64,000 bases of DNA, from contig CM058232.1 in assembly GCA_030180135.1 (NCBI GenBank), positions 63,323,330 to 63,387,329 of the forward strand, written 5' to 3'. Made by a program: the position numbers and the translations under genes. This document shows positions 53,678 to 64,000 of the stretch, one piece after another (the stretch's first letter is position 1; the number at the start of each line of letters is the position of its first letter). The stretch is from Orychophragmus violaceus (Eukaryota; Streptophyta; Magnoliopsida; Brassicales; Brassicaceae). Under the pieces are notes generated by a model that saw only the letters and a list, made by a program, of their open reading frames with translations, was not told where the DNA came from and did not search any database.

Positions 53678-56321
53678 ATGCCAACGCAGAAAACTAGAAG
53701 TAATCCGAACTCGAGCTTGGTTAATCTCGGACTAGAGGAACTTGGACGTCTAGAAAGGACTATCAGAAGAGAAAAGAGAGAGAGAATGGTACGAGAACGT
53801 CTGATCTTGATACGAGATGCTGAAGGTGTCCTGAGGGATCCGGAAAACAATCCTTACAATGCTGCTGGGCAGAGGATTGATGCTGATGGACGAGTGATCC
53901 CTGACCCTCCTGAGCAACAAGAGCAGAACCAAAACCAGGGTCAGGAACGGGCCCAAGGTAGAGAGATGGTGGTTCATGAGAGGACACTAGCTGATTACAA
54001 CAGACCTGATGAGTTTCATGCAAACCGAGCAGCTCTAGTGCTTCCTGCTTTTGAGAGGAATGATTTTGAGGTAAAAACCATCTACTACCAGCTGATGAGG
54101 CAGATTGCTTTTCATGGTCATCAAGCAGAGCAGCCTATGGATCACATTGACAAGTTTGAGGACAGTCACTGGCATGAAGTATGAAGGAGTATGCCCGGAC
54201 TACCTGTTCCTTAAGCTATTTCCGCACAGTCTTGCTGGAGACGCTAGTGCATGGCTGAGACAACTGGCACCTGGTCAGTATACTACTTGGGCAGCCTTAA
54301 AGAGTGAGTTCCTGCGTCACTTTTATGATGATGCGCGCTCGGATCAGTCCAGACAGGACATAATCACTTTTTCCCAAGGAGCTGTGGAGCCCTTGAAGAC
54401 TGCCTGGATGAGATTTAAGCAGTATCAGCGTGACTGTCCACACCATCGATTCACAGAAGTACAGCTGATTGATATCTTCTTCAGAGGCATAGATCTCCCT
54501 TATCAGACTGCGTTGGATAATTCCAGTAATGCTAATTTCAACACCAGGACTCCTACACAAGCTAAGCAGTTGATTGAGAACCTGATTGGCAGCAACAGTT
54601 GCAAGACAATGGATGAAAGGAGGAAGAAATCTGGTGGAACTGTAGAGAATTCTGATATAGCTAATATAAGATCCAGATTGGACACAGTTTACAATCTCCT
54701 GACAAGTAAGAAAGCTGTCCACTTTGCCCAAGATGTAGAGGTGATTCAGACTGAGGAGGACACTCAGGAAGAAGATGTGAATTTCATAGGAGGTTCTGGT
54801 TTCCAAGGTAATAGATTTAGTAATCAACAGGGGAACAGATTCTCCAATGGAGGACAGGCTGGTGGTTTTCAGAAGACCTATGGACAAGGTACTCAGAGAA
54901 CCTATGGATCTACATCCTATCAGACTCCTCTTGCACCTACAGCCCATGAGAGCAAAATGGAGGCTATGATGGAACAACTGATTGAGAGCCAGACCAAGAT
55001 TTCTGTGGACTGCAACAAGAAGTTGGACGCTGTCTATGAAGACCTCAATGGGAAGTTTGAGTCTATGAGCACTCACTTGAAGCAGTTGGACACTCAGGTG
55101 AACCAGATGTCCAGCTCACTGAAGGGAAAAGGAGTGGCAGACACTCATGTTAAGGCCTGGTCTGTGTGCATTAATGATGGATCTCACCTAGGTGAAAGAT
55201 TTGAGCTAAGTACAGCTGAGTTGGTGACAGAACAAGAATTTTCGGATATTTGTGAAAAACTCTCGGGTGAAATCTGCTGCAGTGCGTCGATCGATGCAAC
55301 ATCTGTGCCGATCGATACACCAGTCGGGATGGCAACGATCGACACACCTTTAGTGTCGGTCGTTGCAGGGCGTGATCAGACAGATCTATCGGATGATAAT
55401 GGCATATATGCTGACTTGGAGCTTGATCGCCTATTCAATGGAGCCTCTGAGATTACTCAACAGGAGATCTACGAACGGATTTTTAAACAACACTCCTCTG
55501 TGTCTGAAGTGATTAGGCAAGAGATTGAAGAGCTGAAGAAACTAGAGGAGATTGGTGAAGAATTGGAAGAAATTCCAACTTCTGATGATCCACCTTATCA
55601 TCCATGTGTGCAGAGGTACTTAAACAAGATGTTGCCCCTGGATGATGATCTGAAAGACTGGGTGATAATAGTTCCTCAGCATATTAGTGATGTTCTGCTG
55701 ACTAAGGTCCCGAAGAAGCTGCCTGATCCCGGAGTCTTTGTGCTGGATTGTTCTATCTTTGAGGATAGCTTTAGGCATTCTCTGTGTGATTTAGGAGCTG
55801 CTGGAAGTTTAATGCCATACTCTGTGGCAGAGAAGCTGGGGATGCTGGATTTTACTCCTACTAGGACTTCTATTGTCCTAGCTGATCAGTCCATACGAGT
55901 TCCTGAAGGACTCCTTATGGACATTCCGGTGAGAGTTGGGAACTACTTAGTTCCAACGGACTTCCTTGTGCTGAGATATGACTGTGATCCTGATGAAACA
56001 TTATTGCTTGGGAGACCCTTTTTGGCTACAGCAGGAGCGTTGATTGATGTTAGGAACAGCTTGATAGACCTCCATCTGGGAGATGAACCACTGCACTATG
56101 AGATGGATAAGCTGCGAAAGCCACTGATAGATGGGCAGACATTCACAATCATGGACGCAGATTTTGAGCAGCCGGATAATACCATGGTTATAGATCCTGG
56201 AACACATTTCACTCCATCCTTTCTTGGACATGAGCATTCCGCAACAGCCTACTCACCACCTTGGATGAGGAGACTTGAACAGAGACAGAAAAAGTCTCTG
56301 TCAGGACCTCCTGGTACCTGA
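53678..56321 (+). pseudogene. gypsy-5 Gag-protease frame, one frameshift
   Basis: The ATG at 53678 (MPTQKTRSNPN) follows two CGATCG motifs. The first frame runs to 54184. A one-base loss near 54165, in DKFED..VTGMKYEG, shifts to the frame that ends at 56321. The capsid region is of Athila/Tat type (YLFLKLFPHSLAGDASAWL, TTWAALKSEFLRHF). Then come a Gly/Gln-rich linker, a segment encoded by CGATCG motifs (about 55270-55370), and a retropepsin-like domain with CDLGAAGSLMP near 55785 and LLLGRPFLATAGA near 56005. In that domain the Asp-Leu-Gly triad replaces Asp-Ser/Thr-Gly. It stops before any RT. There is no zinc knuckle. With one recent shift, the frame was probably functional shortly before. 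Confidence 0.85.
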
Positions 56322-57679
56322 AAATTCCCATCCGTCCGGTCAAGCTATTGACCTTAAACAAGCGCTGGGTGGGAGGCAACCCACCATTAGGTACTGGTGT
56401 TTTTCTACTTAATTTTTGGTGTTTTTGTTAGGATTTTACGTTTGTTTTTGTTTCTGGTGCAGTTATGTTTGCAGGTCTCAGATGAATTCGCAGTGCGTCG
56501 ATCGACGCACTTCTGTGTCGATCGTCACAACACGATCGGAATCGCATTGCAGCGATCGTTGTGGTCCTGAGCAACGATCGACCATACACAAAAATTACCA
56601 AGTATCGGTCGATGCACCTAGTGCAACGATCGATGCATGAGCGACAGAGGTAAACCCGACAGAACTCAACAGAACTTTAACAATTTTTCTTTCTTTTTAC
56701 CAATCCTTCGCTGGACACTACTGGGGACAGTGTGTCTTAAGTGTGGGGGAGGTGCTACTGACTTTTGTTTTCTGTTTTCTTAAGAGTCAGTCCGTTTTTC
56801 AAAAATTTTGTTTTATTGAGTCAAAATTGTTTAAGTAAGAAACTATGATTTTCTGAGAAGATTTACAAGACTTGCAGGAACTTAAGTAACCATTGGGATG
56901 AAGTTGCATGATCTATCTCTGACTATTAGAAAACCCCATCACAGATCAACCTACTGGGAACACCCACATCACTTCAAGTATCAGAGGATCCTTTTACTGA
57001 CTTCACCCTAATACTGACTTAGATTTCTCACCTAAGGGCTTGGTATACTTTGTGTCGGATTCCCTTGTTAGTTCTGACACAGCCTGTCAACCTATCATAT
57101 TTAGTTCCCTTCTCCCTTTCTATAAAGTAAAAAAAAAAAGATAATAAACTGAGGATGAGTTAGTAACTCCGAAGTGGTCATGGGAAGGGTAGCAAACACT
57201 ATTTTCTCTCATGTGATCCATGGAATGTGTCCAAAGTACACCCCAAAACGGGAAGAACACTGATAAAAAAAATAAAATGATACCCAATGGGGAAAAATCA
57301 GTTGTTAAAGAAGGGAAAGAGAAGAAAGGGACTAGAGAAAGATAGTATGGTGGTCTAGAGCTGATAAGGTAAGAATCCATGTGCCCTTTGATCGATACTC
57401 CTTAGGTGAGACCGCACTTAAATACTTGCAGAAGTCAGTAGGGAGAATTTGAATGCTTGAATGTGATTGTGGAGTTTACCTAGGACAGTTGCTAAGTGTG
57501 GGGGAAGTACATTGTGGTCTTGATATCCTGTGATTGATTCTTTCAGTGGTTTACTAAGGGGAATCTGAGTATTGTAGCTTCTAGGATGAAATGAGTTTCT
57601 GAAGAGTTTTCAAACCTCTTCACCATGCTTTAGTTCTCTGTTTTGCTTGAGGGCAAGCAAAGGCTAAGTGTGGGGGAGT
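56322..57679 (+). other. gypsy-5 3' non-coding region with three purine-tract copies
   Basis: It contains the GGGTGGGAGGCAACCCACC hairpin at 56368-56386, known to me from Athila-group elements, and a CGATCG motif cluster at 56489-56640. TAAGTGTGGGGGA occurs three times: 56738-56750, 57493-57505 and 57665-57677. The last one abuts the LTR and is the 3' purine tract. No pol is present where it would be expected. Confidence 0.75.
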
Positions 57680-58878
57680 TGATATATCATGGTTTTTACC
57701 GGTTTTATGCCATGATATAGTTGTGTTTTTAGTGTCTTTTGTGTTCTTTTAGAGTCTTTTACAGGTATAATCAGGTTTGGAGCTGAATTGGAGATAATGG
57801 AGCATTTTGGAGATTTTTGGAGTGTTTGGCCGAGAGATAGAGTTCACTGTCCAAAACAGAGAAAGGTGTCGATCGTTGCACACCTGCAACGGTCGATGCA
57901 CCAGCGAGATGGGCCCAAAACTCGGCGGTTTAGAAGAATCAATATATTGCACTCTGATCCAGAAGTTCCTGATATTTACAAAGAAGCCCCTGGCCGAGAT
58001 TATACCTATATAATCAAGTTTTAGTTGTTTTTATTGGATACGCATTCATAATTAAGAGCAGAGGATTTTTAGAGCTTTTGGGGCTGATCTGAACCTATTA
58101 CATCATCTGTATTTGGAGAAGATTTCGAACCCCTTTTACTCTTATTCTTTTATGCAATTTATTCATCATATGATTATGTTTTCATTATCTATGTCTGAGT
58201 AGATTCCTTGTTAGGTTTAGGGTTTCTCACATAGGATTTCATGACTTGCTAGACTTGTTCAATTTCAGTTAAGGATTCAAACTATATCTGTTCTTCAATT
58301 TAATTGTGCTTAAAGCTAGTTATAACCTGATCAATTAGAATCTAGATCTTAGGTTGCTAAATACGTCCCGGAAGTGGGGTTTAGGAATCTGAACTAATTA
58401 AATTGGGCAATTAAACTTTGCGCAAACGAAAGTTTGGTTTAGGATAATTGTGAACATATCAAACTTGGGATTAATGCTAGTTTAATCTGTTAGTTCTCGC
58501 AAACGAAAGTTTGGTTTGCTGCACTTAGACTTAGAGAATTATCGCAAAGGAATTTGGTTAATTCTACATCTGTGTTTTGAGTTCTAGAACTGTGCTTAAT
58601 TAGATCCTTGCTGAATGAACTGTCTGTTTGTCTGATTTCCTGAGAACGCCCTAGACTTAGCGCTTTTAATTACTTGCTTTCACAACCGTTAATCTCTGCT
58701 ACTGATTTACTTTCTCGCACTGCTTTTTAATTCAATTACATTGCTTTCTTCCTAGTTAAATTCTTGTTCTTAAGCTATTGAATACCGGAGTCTCTGTGGA
58801 TTTCGATACCCTATATACTACATTGATATTGCTGTGCACTTGCAGTTTAGTATAGGGATTAAAACTCTGAGCCTATCA
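57680..58878 (+). repeat. 3' LTR of gypsy-5
   Basis: 1199 bp, starting TGATATATCATGG after the purine tract and ending GAGCCTATCA. By eye about 12 substitutions from the 5' LTR. Confidence 0.93.
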
Positions 58879-59981
58879 ACACACTCAGATCTGCTTCAGA
58901 TCTATGCTTTTGATCCGTAGAAGTTATAGATCTGAACCGTATCTTCCTTTTTCGTTCCGATCTGTTGCCCGAAACCCTAGATCCGTTCTTCTTTATCTAT
59001 ATATGCTATCTAAAACCCTAGATCTGTGTGCAGGATCTCCAGATCTATTGCCGGATCCACCAGATCTACTTCCATTCTTCAGATCTAGACTAAGGCGAGG
59101 ACCGAACGAGATCTTTTTCTTTATTCTACTGCGATATTGGGACATGAGTCCTTGTTTAATAGTATCATTTCTAGGTAGTGTAGATCTAGCGGATGATTTG
59201 CGTTGATTTGATTGAAAAGCACCTAGAATATATGTTGTCACTTAAACTGAAAACGGCACCTAGACGATAGGTTATCATTTAAACTGAAAATGGTCCTTGT
59301 GCGTGAAGGCTATGCGTGATAGAACTGTTGTAGGATTTGCGTGTAGGGCGCGTATAACGGGATTGGTACGCGTCCTTTGTATCGTCGCGAGGGGGTCTTG
59401 GCGAGCTCCCCACCATGTTGTTGAGCTTCGGGCTGTTTTGTATGAGCTTCGGGCTATATGTGTCCAAGAGTGTGAGGGATGTGGGGCCTGGTAAGCACGA
59501 ATGGACATTAGATTGTTTGTGAGTCTTCGGGCGTTGGGTGCAAGGTGTTATTAACCTTGGACTTGTTTCCTTGATGTTGTGATAATTTAAAGTAGAGATA
59601 GCGGTATTCCTAGAATCCGCCCTCACTGGGTATTGGTGTTGAACCAATTACTCAGGCCTCCTTCGTTGTTTGTTTTGCAGGTAATCATGGAGCGTTGCAG
59701 GGGTAGACGGACGGTGTGGTGCTATGTTTTGGGAAGCGAGATTTCTTTCTTTTCTTTCCGCTCTTTGTTTCGTTAAGACTTATGCGTTTTCTTCTGTTTC
59801 ACATTTAAGCTATTTCGTTGGTTCGGTTTTCATGTAAGACTCGGTTTTCTATTTCAATAAAGTAAACATTTTCAATTATTTAAGTGTTGGTTCTGGTTTA
59901 TGGCTTGGTTCGCGGGTTGTGGACTATGACTCGTGAAGTCAAAGAGTCGTTGACTTGGATCCGACGGGACGGGTGTTAACA
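58879..59981 (+). repeat. 5' LTR of gypsy-4, second segment
   Basis: It resumes the LTR after gypsy-5 and ends GGGTGTTAACA. The segment 59340-59400 matches the solo LTR at 47840-47880 in inverted orientation. Its first about 75 bp (CAGATCTGCTTCAGATCT... to GAACCGTAT) repeat 52065-52132 on the other side of gypsy-5. Initiator-Met primer site TGGTATCAGAGC follows at 59985-59996. Confidence 0.8.
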
Positions 59982-60174
59982 ATTTGGTATCAGAGCCGGG
60001 TTAGACCTAGCCAGTGCCATCCTGGCTAGGTAGGGTAGGATAGTGTATTTATATTCGGATTTCAAAGTCGTTTTCAAAGTTTTTTCAATTCTTTTCTAAA
60101 TGGGGATTTTTGAAAGTTAGATACTAGGAGCACCCTTATACACTCTCCTGACTCATTCATCCTTATTTTGCAAC

Positions 60175-61520
60175 ATGATTCCACCTAAGAGAAGAGCCGT
60201 GCCAGTTCGTCATGACCTTGATGCACCCTCGCCAGCTACCGCGACAGACAGTGCTACCAGTGTGCACGGAAACCAGGGACCAGTTGCTGAAAACCCAGGA
60301 GGAGCAGTGTTGGGAGCTGGACAGGTTGTCGTGGATGCCGCTCTTCTGCAAGAGCTTCTCGCCCTTCGGGAGGCGCAAGGTGGAAATGCAAGAGCGGGAG
60401 CTAATGTTGGAGCCGCTGTTGGAGAAGCAATGGGAGTTGTAGGAACATGAGCTCCTGAAGTGATACCAGAGGATGTCCATGCGGCGCCAGGAGTTGCAGG
60501 CGGAGCTGGACACGCAGGAGGAGCCGGATTCGCTCCTATGGGGTTTGGATTTGTTCATCAACCACCATTGGTGAATCAATACCCACCACCACCGCAGGCG
60601 CCTGGAGTGGTGCAAGGGATGTATACTGGAGCATGTTGAAGCATCTGAGGGAGATGCAAATGGATCATTTCGCTGGTGGGGTCAATGCTATTGCAGCAGA
60701 CAACTGGAGGAGGAAGTTGGAGAGGAATTTGGATACTGCCAGGTGTCCGATGGAGTTTCGTGTTGAGATAGAAACCTTTTACCTCAAGGATGATGCACTG
60801 GTCTGGTGGGAGGGAGTATTGGAGGGCGCTCAGGGACGTCAACTGACATGGATAGATTTCCGCGAGGCATTCAACCGGAAGTACTTCCCAGAAGTGGCAA
60901 TGGACAGGCTGGAAAGGGAATTCCAGAACCTCCGTCAGGGAAACCGGAGTGTGCGAGAGTACGGGGAAGAGTTCAGCCGTTTGAGGAGATTTGCAGGAAG
61001 ATATCTTACCGAGCGGGAGCTTATCCGTCGGTTCCTTAATGGATTGAAGAATGAGCTCAAGTGCCGCTGTAAGCTGAGGGATTACTACGACATCAACGAC
61101 CTGATCGAGAAGGCAGCCGATGCAGAGACTGATTGGGAAGAAGAGCAGAGGCAGCATAGGAACGTGCAACATCAGAACGCCAAGAGGAATTGGCAGACTG
61201 CAAATGCCACCATTCCGGTAGCACAGGCGCAGCAGGCACAGCAGGTGTCGCATGCACATCAAGCGCACACCTTGCCGGTACAACCATTGCCCACAGAAAA
61301 TGTGCTTCCAGTGCGGACAAATGGGGCACATGGCAAGGGAATGCCCAAACCGAGCCGGTAGGGCAGGAGCAGGAGTGCAGCCGTTACCACAACCGCCACT
61401 AGGAGGTCAAGGAGGAGCAGGGATACTTCCACTACCGCCCCGAGGAGGCCAAGCAGGAGGACCTCGAGTGTATGTTGCGGGAGTTCACGGGGGAGCTGAG
61501 CCTATCTCGAGTACGTAAAT
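60175..61520 (+). pseudogene. gypsy-4 Gag, broken
   Basis: The ATG in GCAACATGATTCC opens a low-complexity N-terminus with a TGA at about 60448. After shifts near 60630, the frame 60633-61361 carries the retrotransposon-gag domain (ADNWRRKLERNLD, LKDDALVWWEGV, WIDFREAFNRKYFP, GNRSVREYGEEFSRLRRFA). Another shift near 61250-61300 leads to the zinc knuckle CFQCGQMGHMARECP in the frame 61252-61518. Order and content are those of gypsy gag. Three lesions prevent a complete product. Confidence 0.88.
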
Positions 61521-61602
61521 CTTACCTAATTGCGTGAATTATTGTGGAGTCGTGATTGTCAAAGGTCTGGTAGCTTAGCCTAGTAAACGGGTAGGATCGG
61601 TT

Positions 61603-64000
61603 GTGGTTGGAAGAGTAGCCGCCCACACCTTATTTGACACGGGGGCTACGCATAGCGTTGTAAGCCCAAACTTCTCAAGCTGCTGGAACTTTAAGGGAAA
61701 GTTTGTCGAAGGAGTCATGAAGGTCGAGACCGCCGGATCAGAGGAAGTGGCAGGCACGGGAATCTTCAAAAGAGTGCCGGTAAAGGTGGCCGGAGTGGAC
61801 TTATCTGTGGATCTAGCACAAGTGGAGTTGGGACGCTACAAAATTATCCTAGGAATGGAATGGTTGGTACAACACCAGGCGGTAATGGATTGCGCCAAGG
61901 CAACCTTCACTTTTCCTCGTGAAGAGGTAAAGATTGTTTTCAAAGGAATGGAAAAGCGGACGGGGATATCAATCATATCCATGATGCAAGCAGAGGAGTT
62001 GATCAGCAAGGGAAATGAGGCGTTACTAGAAACCATATCGATGACCAAGGAAGAGGGTGCTTCGATCTTGGAAACCATTCCGGTGGCTACAGAATATGAG
62101 GATGTATTCGCGCCATTGAAGGGACCACCACCGGAACAAAATGACTCATTTATGATAGAATTAGAGCCCGTGACGGCACCCTTGTCGAGGGCTCCTTATC
62201 CTTTAGCGCCCGCAGAGATGGCTGAGTTGAAGAAACAACTGGAGGAACTTGTGGAGAAAAGATTCATTCGACCGAGCAGTTCGCCGTGGAGAGCGCCAGT
62301 GGTGTTTGTCAAGAAGAAGGACGGGATTTTTCGACTCTGTATCGACAACCGAGGCCTGAACAAGGTGACCATAAAGAAAAAGTACCCGTTTCCCAGGATC
62401 GATGGGCTTTTAGACCAGCTGCAGGGAGCCTCATGGTTCTCAAAGATCGATCTTGCCTCGGGGTACATCATATGGACACTACGAGTTCGTGGCAATGCCA
62501 TTCGGATAAACCAACGCGCCAGCAGCCTTCATGACGATGATGAACGACATCTTCCATGAGTACTTGGACAAGTGCGTGATCGTCTTCATCGATGATATCC
62601 TAGTCTACTCGAGGAGTAAGGAAGAGCACGAGTGGCACCTCCGGATTGTTTTGGATACAATCAAGAAGCAGCATTTATTCGCCAAGGTTAGCAAGTGCTA
62701 CTTTTGGCAAAGGGAGATTGGATTTCTAAGCCATGTGATCTCGGAGTCTAGTGTAGCAGTGAACCCGGAAAAGATCGCTTCGATCGCACACTGGGCGGAA
62801 CCAAAGAATGCAACCGACGTTCGCAGTTTCTTGGGGCTGGATGGATACTACCGGAAGTTCGTGGAAGGATTCTCCAGCATACCCAAACCTTTGACGGTCT
62901 TGATCGGGAAGGACGTCAAGTTCGTCTGGACGAAGAAGTGCACCCAGAGTTTTGAGCGGCTAAAGAAATTGCTGACTCAAACTCCAGTGTTAGTACTACC
63001 GCGGCCGAGAATACCGTATGTAGTCTACACCAACGCATCTGGAGTAGGGCTCGGGTGTGTCTTGATGCAGGAAGGGAGGGTGATCACATATGCATCAAGA
63101 TAGTTGAGGAAGCACGAGGTTAACTACCCACCCACGACTTGGAGTTAGCAGCAGTAGTCTTCGCCTTGAAGATATGGTGTGCGTACCTGTACGGAGAGAA
63201 GGTACATATATTCACGGATCATAAGAGTTTGAAGTATATCTTCACCCAAGGAGATCTGAATCTGAGGAAACGACGGTGGATGGAGCTACTAGCGGATTAC
63301 GATCTTGAGATTGAGTATCACCCTGGGAAGGCTACCAAGGTGGATGATGATCTAAGCAGAAGAAAGATTGTCGTGTCAGAGAATAAGGAAGTGCAGGAGC
63401 TATCGTCAGCCCTGGCAGAATTGCAGTTGTGCGTCACCACAGTCGAGGATGGTGTCACAGGGCTAGAAGCTTTGGCGAAAGCCGACCTGTTAGGAAGGAT
63501 CAGAGAGACCCAGCCGCAAGATGGAATCCTGCAAGAAATGATCTAAAAGGGAGTGATTGGGTATCACACCGCGACCAATGGAACGATCATGTTCAAGAAC
63601 CGAATATGTGTACCGCAAGTCGAGGAGTTGAGGAAGGAGATTCTAAGGCAACCACACAAGTCTCAGTTCTCAATTCATCCGGGGATTGTCGAGATGTATC
63701 GGGATCTAAAGCGTTACTACCATTGGGGAGGTATGAAGAGAGACATGGAGGAATAGATTTCACAGTGTCAGAACTGCCAACAAGTCAAGGCGGAAAGGAA
63801 GGTACCCAGCGGGTTTTTACAAGGACTGCCTATACCAGAATAGAAATAGGATATGGTAACCATGGCCTTCGTTACCAGGTTACCGAGGACGACATGAAGG
63901 AAGGGTGCGATTTGGGTAATTGTGAAACGACTCACCAAGTCTGCACACTTTCTGGCGATAAAGAAAACGGATGGAACAGAGACTCTCGCCCGAAAGTATG
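61603..64000 (+). pseudogene. gypsy-4 Pol (protease, RT, RNase H, integrase), broken and cut by the window end
   Basis: Frame 61603-62559: aspartic protease (LFDTGATHSVVS) and the start of RT (WRAPVVFVKKKDGIFRLCIDN, RGLNKVTIKKKYPFPRID, FSKIDLASGY). After GY about 60 bp are deleted, with a shift. RT resumes at 62480-63103 with VIVFIDDILVYS and FLGLDGYYRKFVEGFS. A stop at 63102 and a shift precede RNase H (63139-63546: IFTDHKSLKYIFTQ, WMELLADYDLEIEYHPGKA). The integrase zinc finger follows (63553-63790, HKSQFSIHPGI, CQNCQQVKAERK) and then core pieces with stops to the window end (VKRLTKSAHFLAIKKT). Chromovirus-like in style, but no chromodomain is in view. Confidence 0.9.

Larger units (their letters stand above)
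52215..58878 (+). mobile_element. Gag-protease-only gypsy (Athila/Tat-type) element gypsy-5
   Basis: The LTRs 52215-53413 and 57680-58878 are both 1199 bp with about a dozen differences (near 1%). The primer site TGGCGCAGTTGCCGGGGA at 53420-53437 is the tRNA-Asp type of the Athila/Tat group. The purine tract AAGTGTGGGGGAGT precedes the 3' LTR. Flanks read TCACA and ACACA, a duplication with one mismatch. The 4.27-kb internal region codes only for gag and an aspartic protease-like domain. RT, RNase H and integrase are absent, so it must have been copied in trans. It sits in the 5' LTR of gypsy-4. Confidence 0.93.
51600..64000 (+). mobile_element. Gypsy element gypsy-4, 5' LTR to integrase, running off the window
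   Basis: The 5' LTR starts near 51600 and is split by gypsy-5 (52215-58878). It ends at 59981, followed by a Met primer site (59985-59996), gag (from 60175), protease, RT, RNase H and integrase in gypsy order. The coding frame has several stops, shifts and a deletion in RT. The rest of integrase, any chromodomain and the 3' LTR lie beyond the window. The solo LTR at 47351-48990 belongs to the same family. Confidence 0.88.

Noticed and set aside
54297..55076. 259-codon minus-strand frame
   Set aside because: It is the shadow of the gypsy-5 gag frame on the other strand and has no domain.
60576..61331. 251-codon minus-strand frame opposite gypsy-4 gag
   Set aside because: Antisense shadow of the gag domain; His/Leu/Pro-rich composition follows from the sense codons.
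61603..64000. Chromodomain-bearing centromeric retrotransposon
   Set aside because: The RT style is compatible, but the integrase C-terminus is beyond the window, so no chromodomain can be shown.

Overview
The window is plant nuclear DNA, almost certainly from a Brassicaceae species close to Arabidopsis. The one ordinary host gene is a 12-exon aromatic-aldehyde synthase that closely resembles Arabidopsis AAS. The retroelements use plant initiator-tRNA-Met or tRNA-Asp primer-binding sites. Nearly everything else is transposon sequence, much of it nested, as expected of a pericentromeric or heterochromatic transposon island. Species is not assigned.

Layout. 1-4619: 3' part of a Ty1/copia element (copia-1). 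It is inserted in a minus-strand, gag-only LTR element (copy 1, LTR 5486-6852). 6853-20972: a hAT transposase pseudogene split at 8847/19929 by a second gag-only LTR element (copy 2, 8848-19923, TSD ACTTC). Copy 2 is itself split in its 5' LTR by copia-2 (10102-17400, TSD TGACC). 21028-21438: a MITE-like element holding a palindromic cluster and a tRNA-like segment. 21729-24033: the AAS gene. 24.7-25.6 kb: a possible LINE remnant, followed by AT-rich DNA. 26.97-40.9 kb: a long, mostly non-coding region of hairpin-forming tandem repeats ending in a Tat-like gag start, primer site and probable LTR. It is interrupted by copia-3 (28679-36005, minus, TSD GACGA). 40.9-46.1 kb: a decayed copia gag split by a MULE (41859-45366, 336-bp TIRs, 10-bp TSD). 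46.46-50.97 kb: a PIF/Harbinger relic split by a 1.64-kb solo LTR (47351-48990, TSD CACTT). About 51.6-64 kb: a gypsy element with decayed gag-pol that runs off the window. Its 5' LTR is split by a younger gag-protease gypsy element (52215-58878).

How the parts work together. Three LTR elements here look non-autonomous: copy 2, copia-2 and gypsy-5. Each has a gag or gag-protease reading frame, no usable polymerase, and similar LTR pairs. The simplest reading is that they were copied by enzymes made elsewhere. The MULE lacks a catalytic domain but keeps a 430-codon frame with the DNA-binding and SWIM regions, plus a convergent GRF-zinc-finger/coiled-coil gene. Signals that ordinary gene annotation does not explain include 27-bp and 28-bp arrays in which each unit is a small hairpin, paired CGATCG-core hairpins shared by a copia and a gypsy element, and a structured 0.8-kb 3' non-coding region shared by three copia elements. 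LTR comparisons were made by eye, so difference counts are approximate.
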